From positions 1 through 8,781 of the forward strand of contig CAJMRD010000086.1 of NCBI GenBank assembly GCA_905215725.1: DNA of 8,781 bases, given 5' to 3'. Of the stretch, positions 7,134 to 8,781 are shown piece after piece; the stretch's first letter is position 1, and each line of letters opens with the position of its first letter. This DNA comes from an uncultured bacterium. Its GTDB lineage: Bacteria > Actinomycetota > Coriobacteriia > Coriobacteriales > Coriobacteriaceae. The notes beneath the pieces were generated by a model that was given only the letters and a program-made list of their open reading frames with translations, had not been told where the DNA came from and ran no database searches. Both the position numbers and the translations under genes were made by a program.

Positions 7134-7151
7134 TTGTTGACGTGTTAACAT
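7134..7151. repeat. Putative operator, copy 2 of an 18-nt direct repeat
   Basis: TTGTTGACGTGTTAACAT on the plus strand differs from copy 1 at one base. Here the second unit is the perfect palindrome TGTTAACA, so the dyad symmetry is better than in copy 1. The copies start 48 nt apart. It sits directly upstream of the possible minus-strand -10 box TAAAAT (7124-7129). Its role as an operator is inferred. Confidence 0.6.
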
Positions 7152-7244
7152 TAAATTGTCCAAATGCGACAAAGGCTTCACATTGTGTCTGCCTCACGAC
7201 ACTATTGCGTTATTCACTTATTCATTAAGGAGGTAGCAGCCGCT

Positions 7245-8021
7245 ATGGATGCCAAATTAACGATAGTCGACGTAACCGGATCGACCAACGATGACCTGCT
7301 CGAAGCAGGAAAACAAGGAGCGCCGCACGGCACAGGACTTGCCGCCCGGGCTCAGACGGCAGGACGCGGCCGGCGCGGCCACAAGTGGGATTCAACCGCC
7401 GGCAACCTATTGCTTTCGATTGTCCTGCGTCCATGCGTTAATCCTGCAAAGTACTCTGGTCTTGCCGCCGTCAGCGGCCTAGCGGTGCTCGAGGCGCTCG
7501 AAAAGCAGGGTCTTGCTAACGAGATCGGCCTCAAATGGCCCAACGACCTCGTCGCACGAGGACATAAGCTTGGCGGCATCTTAGTCGAGGCGGCTCGTGA
7601 CAACGAGGGCGGGCCCTTCGCCGTCTGCGGCATTGGCGTCAACGTAAACTACACGCCCCAGGAGGTGCCCGATGGCGGCCTGGCGGCAATTGGCCTCTCG
7701 GACCTTAACGAAAACGTTCCTACCGTCGACATGCTCCTCGATGAGGTCTATCACGCCGTTATAGACGCCGTAGATGCCTGGGCAGAACGCCTCAACTCCA
7801 TGGAAGAAAACGCCGGACCGCTCGCGCCCGTCCGCGATGACTATGTCGGTCACCTCAATTGGATCGGGGAGCACGTTATCGCCCGCTCCCCCGCTGGAGA
7901 CGAGCTGGCGCGAGGCATCTTTAAAACGGTCGATGGCTTTGGTCGCGCGTGCATCGAAACGAAAGACGGCTTGCGTTTCTTCCATTTTGAGGAGGCGTCT
8001 TTGCGCCACTTAAGCGATTAG
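7245..8021 (+). CDS. birA: Biotin--[acetyl-CoA-carboxylase] ligase, without DNA-binding domain
   Basis: The enzyme makes biotinyl-AMP and attaches biotin to a carrier lysine, presumably K123 of the AccB encoded in the facing operon. It has 258 residues from the ATG at 7245. The catalytic domain starts almost at once: GSTNDD at 12-17, biotin/AMP loop GRGRRGHKW at 40-48, KWPNDLV at 97-103 with the key lysine K97, KLGGILVE at 108-115, and GIGVNVN at 129-135. An SH3-like C-terminal domain covers about 205-250. The winged-helix domain of E. coli BirA is absent, so this is a monofunctional (group I) ligase. The start is set by AAGGAGGT at 7227-7234. An upstream in-frame ATG at 7164 would add 27 unlike residues and lies before that site. 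birA is divergent from fabH and convergent with rpsJ. Confidence 0.95.
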   Translation: MDAKLTIVDVTGSTNDDLLEAGKQGAPHGTGLAARAQTAGRGRRGHKWDSTAGNLLLSIVLRPCVNPAKYSGLAAVSGLAVLEALEKQGLANEIGLKWPNDLVARGHKLGGILVEAARDNEGGPFAVCGIGVNVNYTPQEVPDGGLAAIGLSDLNENVPTVDMLLDEVYHAVIDAVDAWAERLNSMEENAGPLAPVRDDYVGHLNWIGEHVIARSPAGDELARGIFKTVDGFGRACIETKDGLRFFHFEEASLRHLSD

Positions 8022-8084
8022 GGCGCCGCAGCCGTCGGCACGGCAGACGAATTCGCTATCCCAAAATCTAAACTCAAAACAAAA

Positions 8085-8115
8085 GGGCCCCGCTACCGTA
8101 ACGGCAGCGGGGCCC
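8085..8115 (-). terminator. Rho-independent terminator after rpsJ
   Basis: A perfect 10-bp GC-rich stem (GGGCCCCGCT paired with AGCGGGGCCC) closes an inner part that can add CCG/CGG around a TAA loop. On the minus strand the stem is followed by TTTTGTTTT, the U-tract of an intrinsic terminator, about 22 nt after the rpsJ stop. On the plus strand the bases after the stem are TGTAAGC, a poor U-tract, so it would end birA transcripts only weakly. Confidence 0.92.
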
Positions 8116-8137
8116 TGTAAGCTATGAGCGATATCGC

Positions 8138-8446
8138 TTAGAGCTTGATGTCGATGTCGACGCCAGCGGGGAGGTCGAGACGCATGAGCGAATCAACGGT
8201 GCCCGAGGTGGGGTCAAGGATGTCGATGAGGCGCTTGTGGGTGCGCATCTCGAACTGCTCACGGGAGTCCTTGTTCACGTGCGGCGAGCGGATAACCGTG
8301 TACAGGTTGCGCTCGGTGGGCAGGGGGACAGGACCGGAAACGCGAGCGCCGGTCTTCTGAGCGGTCTCGACGATGAGCTTCGCGGACTGATCGACGACCT
8401 CGTGATCATAGCCCTTGAGGCGGATGCGGATCTTCTGGGTAGCCAA
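8138..8446 (-). CDS. rpsJ: 30S ribosomal protein S10
   Basis: S10 is a 30S head protein and also the NusE partner of NusB in antitermination. The 102-residue product is full length and canonical. It has KIRIRLKGYDHEVVD near the N-terminus (5-19), the GPVPLPT loop at 38-44, a conserved RSPHVNKDSREQFEMRTHKR stretch (53-72), and the LPAGVDIDIKL ending (92-102). The start codon is TTG at 8446, preceded by GGAGG (8453-8457) with 6 nt between. The next in-frame ATG is at residue 67 and cannot be used. It follows fusA by 60 nt. A strong terminator follows it, with birA converging, so rplC and the rest of the usual S10 operon are not downstream. Confidence 0.98.
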   Translation of the reverse strand: MATQKIRIRLKGYDHEVVDQSAKLIVETAQKTGARVSGPVPLPTERNLYTVIRSPHVNKDSREQFEMRTHKRLIDILDPTSGTVDSLMRLDLPAGVDIDIKL

Positions 8447-8452
8447 CTTAAA

Positions 8453-8457
8453 CCTCC
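8453..8457 (-). promoter_or_regulatory. Ribosome binding site for the TTG start of rpsJ
   Basis: GGAGG on the minus strand, 6 nt before the TTG at 8446, is strong and well placed. Together with the universal S10 N-terminus beginning right after it, this shows the TTG is the true start. Confidence 0.85.
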
Positions 8458-8506
8458 AAAGAGTGCGAGAGATGTTCTCGCGGATTACGTAACAGGGAGC
8501 TCGAAC

Positions 8507-8781
8507 TTAGGCGTTCTTGCTCATGACCTCGTCCACGATGGACTTGGGCGCGGGCTCATAAGAGTCGAACTGCATCGTGTAGGATGCACGGCCCTGGGTC
8601 TGGGAGCGAAGGTCGGTAGCGTAACCGAACATCTCGCCCAGCGGCACCTTGGCACGGATGAGCTTGCTGTTCTTGCGATCCTCCATGCCCTCGATCTTGC
8701 CGCGGCGACCGGAGAGGTTGCCCATAACGTCGCCCATGTACTGCTCGGGGGTCTCGACCTCGACAGCCATGATCGGCTCGA
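8507..8781 (-). CDS. fusA: Elongation factor G (partial, C-terminal end only)
   Basis: EF-G is the GTPase that drives ribosome translocation. Only the last 91 or so of about 700 residues are present; the gene continues past the right edge. The fragment is domain V: it opens with EPIMAVEVETPEQYMGDVMG, followed by RRGKIEGME and the conserved PLGEMFGYATDLRSQTQGRA, and ends in a short tail closing with TAA. This is the standard EF-G C-terminus. rpsJ follows 60 nt downstream on the same strand with no tuf gene between, so they are likely cotranscribed. The GTPase domain is outside the window, so a second EF-G paralogue cannot be strictly excluded, but linkage to rpsJ favours the housekeeping fusA. 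Confidence 0.95.
   Translation of the reverse strand, partial: EPIMAVEVETPEQYMGDVMGNLSGRRGKIEGMEDRKNSKLIRAKVPLGEMFGYATDLRSQTQGRASYTMQFDSYEPAPKSIVDEVMSKNA

Larger units (their letters stand above)
7069..7226. promoter_or_regulatory. Divergent control region between fabH and birA
   Basis: This AT-richer gap must hold the promoters of the leftward fatty acid operon and rightward birA. It contains two 18-nt direct repeats (annotated separately). A possible minus-strand -10 box TAAAAT lies at 7124-7129; no good -35 hexamer stands 16-18 nt upstream of it, where one repeat copy is found instead. If that box is real, one repeat overlaps the promoter and the other lies just downstream of the start of transcription, a layout typical of repression. 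I could not pick a convincing birA promoter. A small tandem duplication, TTATTCAC/TTATTCAT (7210-7225), precedes the birA ribosome binding site. Confidence 0.55.

Noticed and set aside
7069..7197. N-terminal extension of FabH by 43 residues to a GTG at 7197
   Set aside because: KAS III proteins begin at the GFTILGTGS region; AGGAGG sits 6 nt before the ATG at 7068, and the extension would translate the repeat-bearing regulatory region.
7164..7244. N-terminal extension of BirA by 27 residues to an ATG at 7164
   Set aside because: The strong AAGGAGGT at 7227-7234 lies between this ATG and the one at 7245, and the extra residues resemble neither a winged-helix domain nor a BirA N-terminus.
8085..8115. 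The GC-rich hairpin as a fully bidirectional terminator
   Set aside because: Only the minus strand has a T-tract after the stem; the plus strand continues TGTAAGC.

Overview
The window is bacterial chromosome, GC-rich (around 60% by eye, not counted), tightly packed and with strong AGGAGG-type ribosome binding sites. I infer an actinobacterial gut anaerobe of the Coriobacteriia (Collinsella-like). The base composition and protein sequences fit this, but it rests on recognition, not on a search.

From about 7068 down to the left edge, all on the minus strand, lies most of a type II fatty acid synthesis operon. In transcription order it is fabH, acpP, fabK, fabD, fabG, fabF, accB, fabZ, accC; accC runs off the left edge. 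Spacers are 2 to 51 nt, fabK and fabD overlap by 13 nt, and several ribosome binding sites lie on or beside the upstream stop codon, so the block looks like one transcript. FabH starts chains and AcpP carries them. FabD makes malonyl-ACP and FabF elongates. FabG, FabZ and FabK complete the reductive cycle. AccB and AccC are the biotin carrier and biotin carboxylase that supply malonyl-CoA. The order is the one known from streptococci and related Firmicutes (fabH to accC), but no fabT-type regulator precedes fabH.

The 176-nt gap between fabH and the divergent birA (7069-7244) holds two near-identical 18-nt direct repeats (17/18 matches, 48 nt apart). They look like operators and are the most interesting signal here. 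birA encodes a biotin ligase without the N-terminal DNA-binding domain. It presumably modifies the AccB encoded in the facing operon, but is unlikely to bind the repeats.

To the right, convergent with birA, come rpsJ (ribosomal protein S10, starting with TTG) and the C-terminal end of fusA (EF-G), both on the minus strand. A strong Rho-independent terminator follows rpsJ, so here rpsJ ends a fusA-type transcript instead of opening the S10 operon.

I found no mobile element, CRISPR array, tRNA or rRNA, and no convincing new multi-gene system. This is core metabolism and translation. No gene-free stretch exceeds 300 nt.
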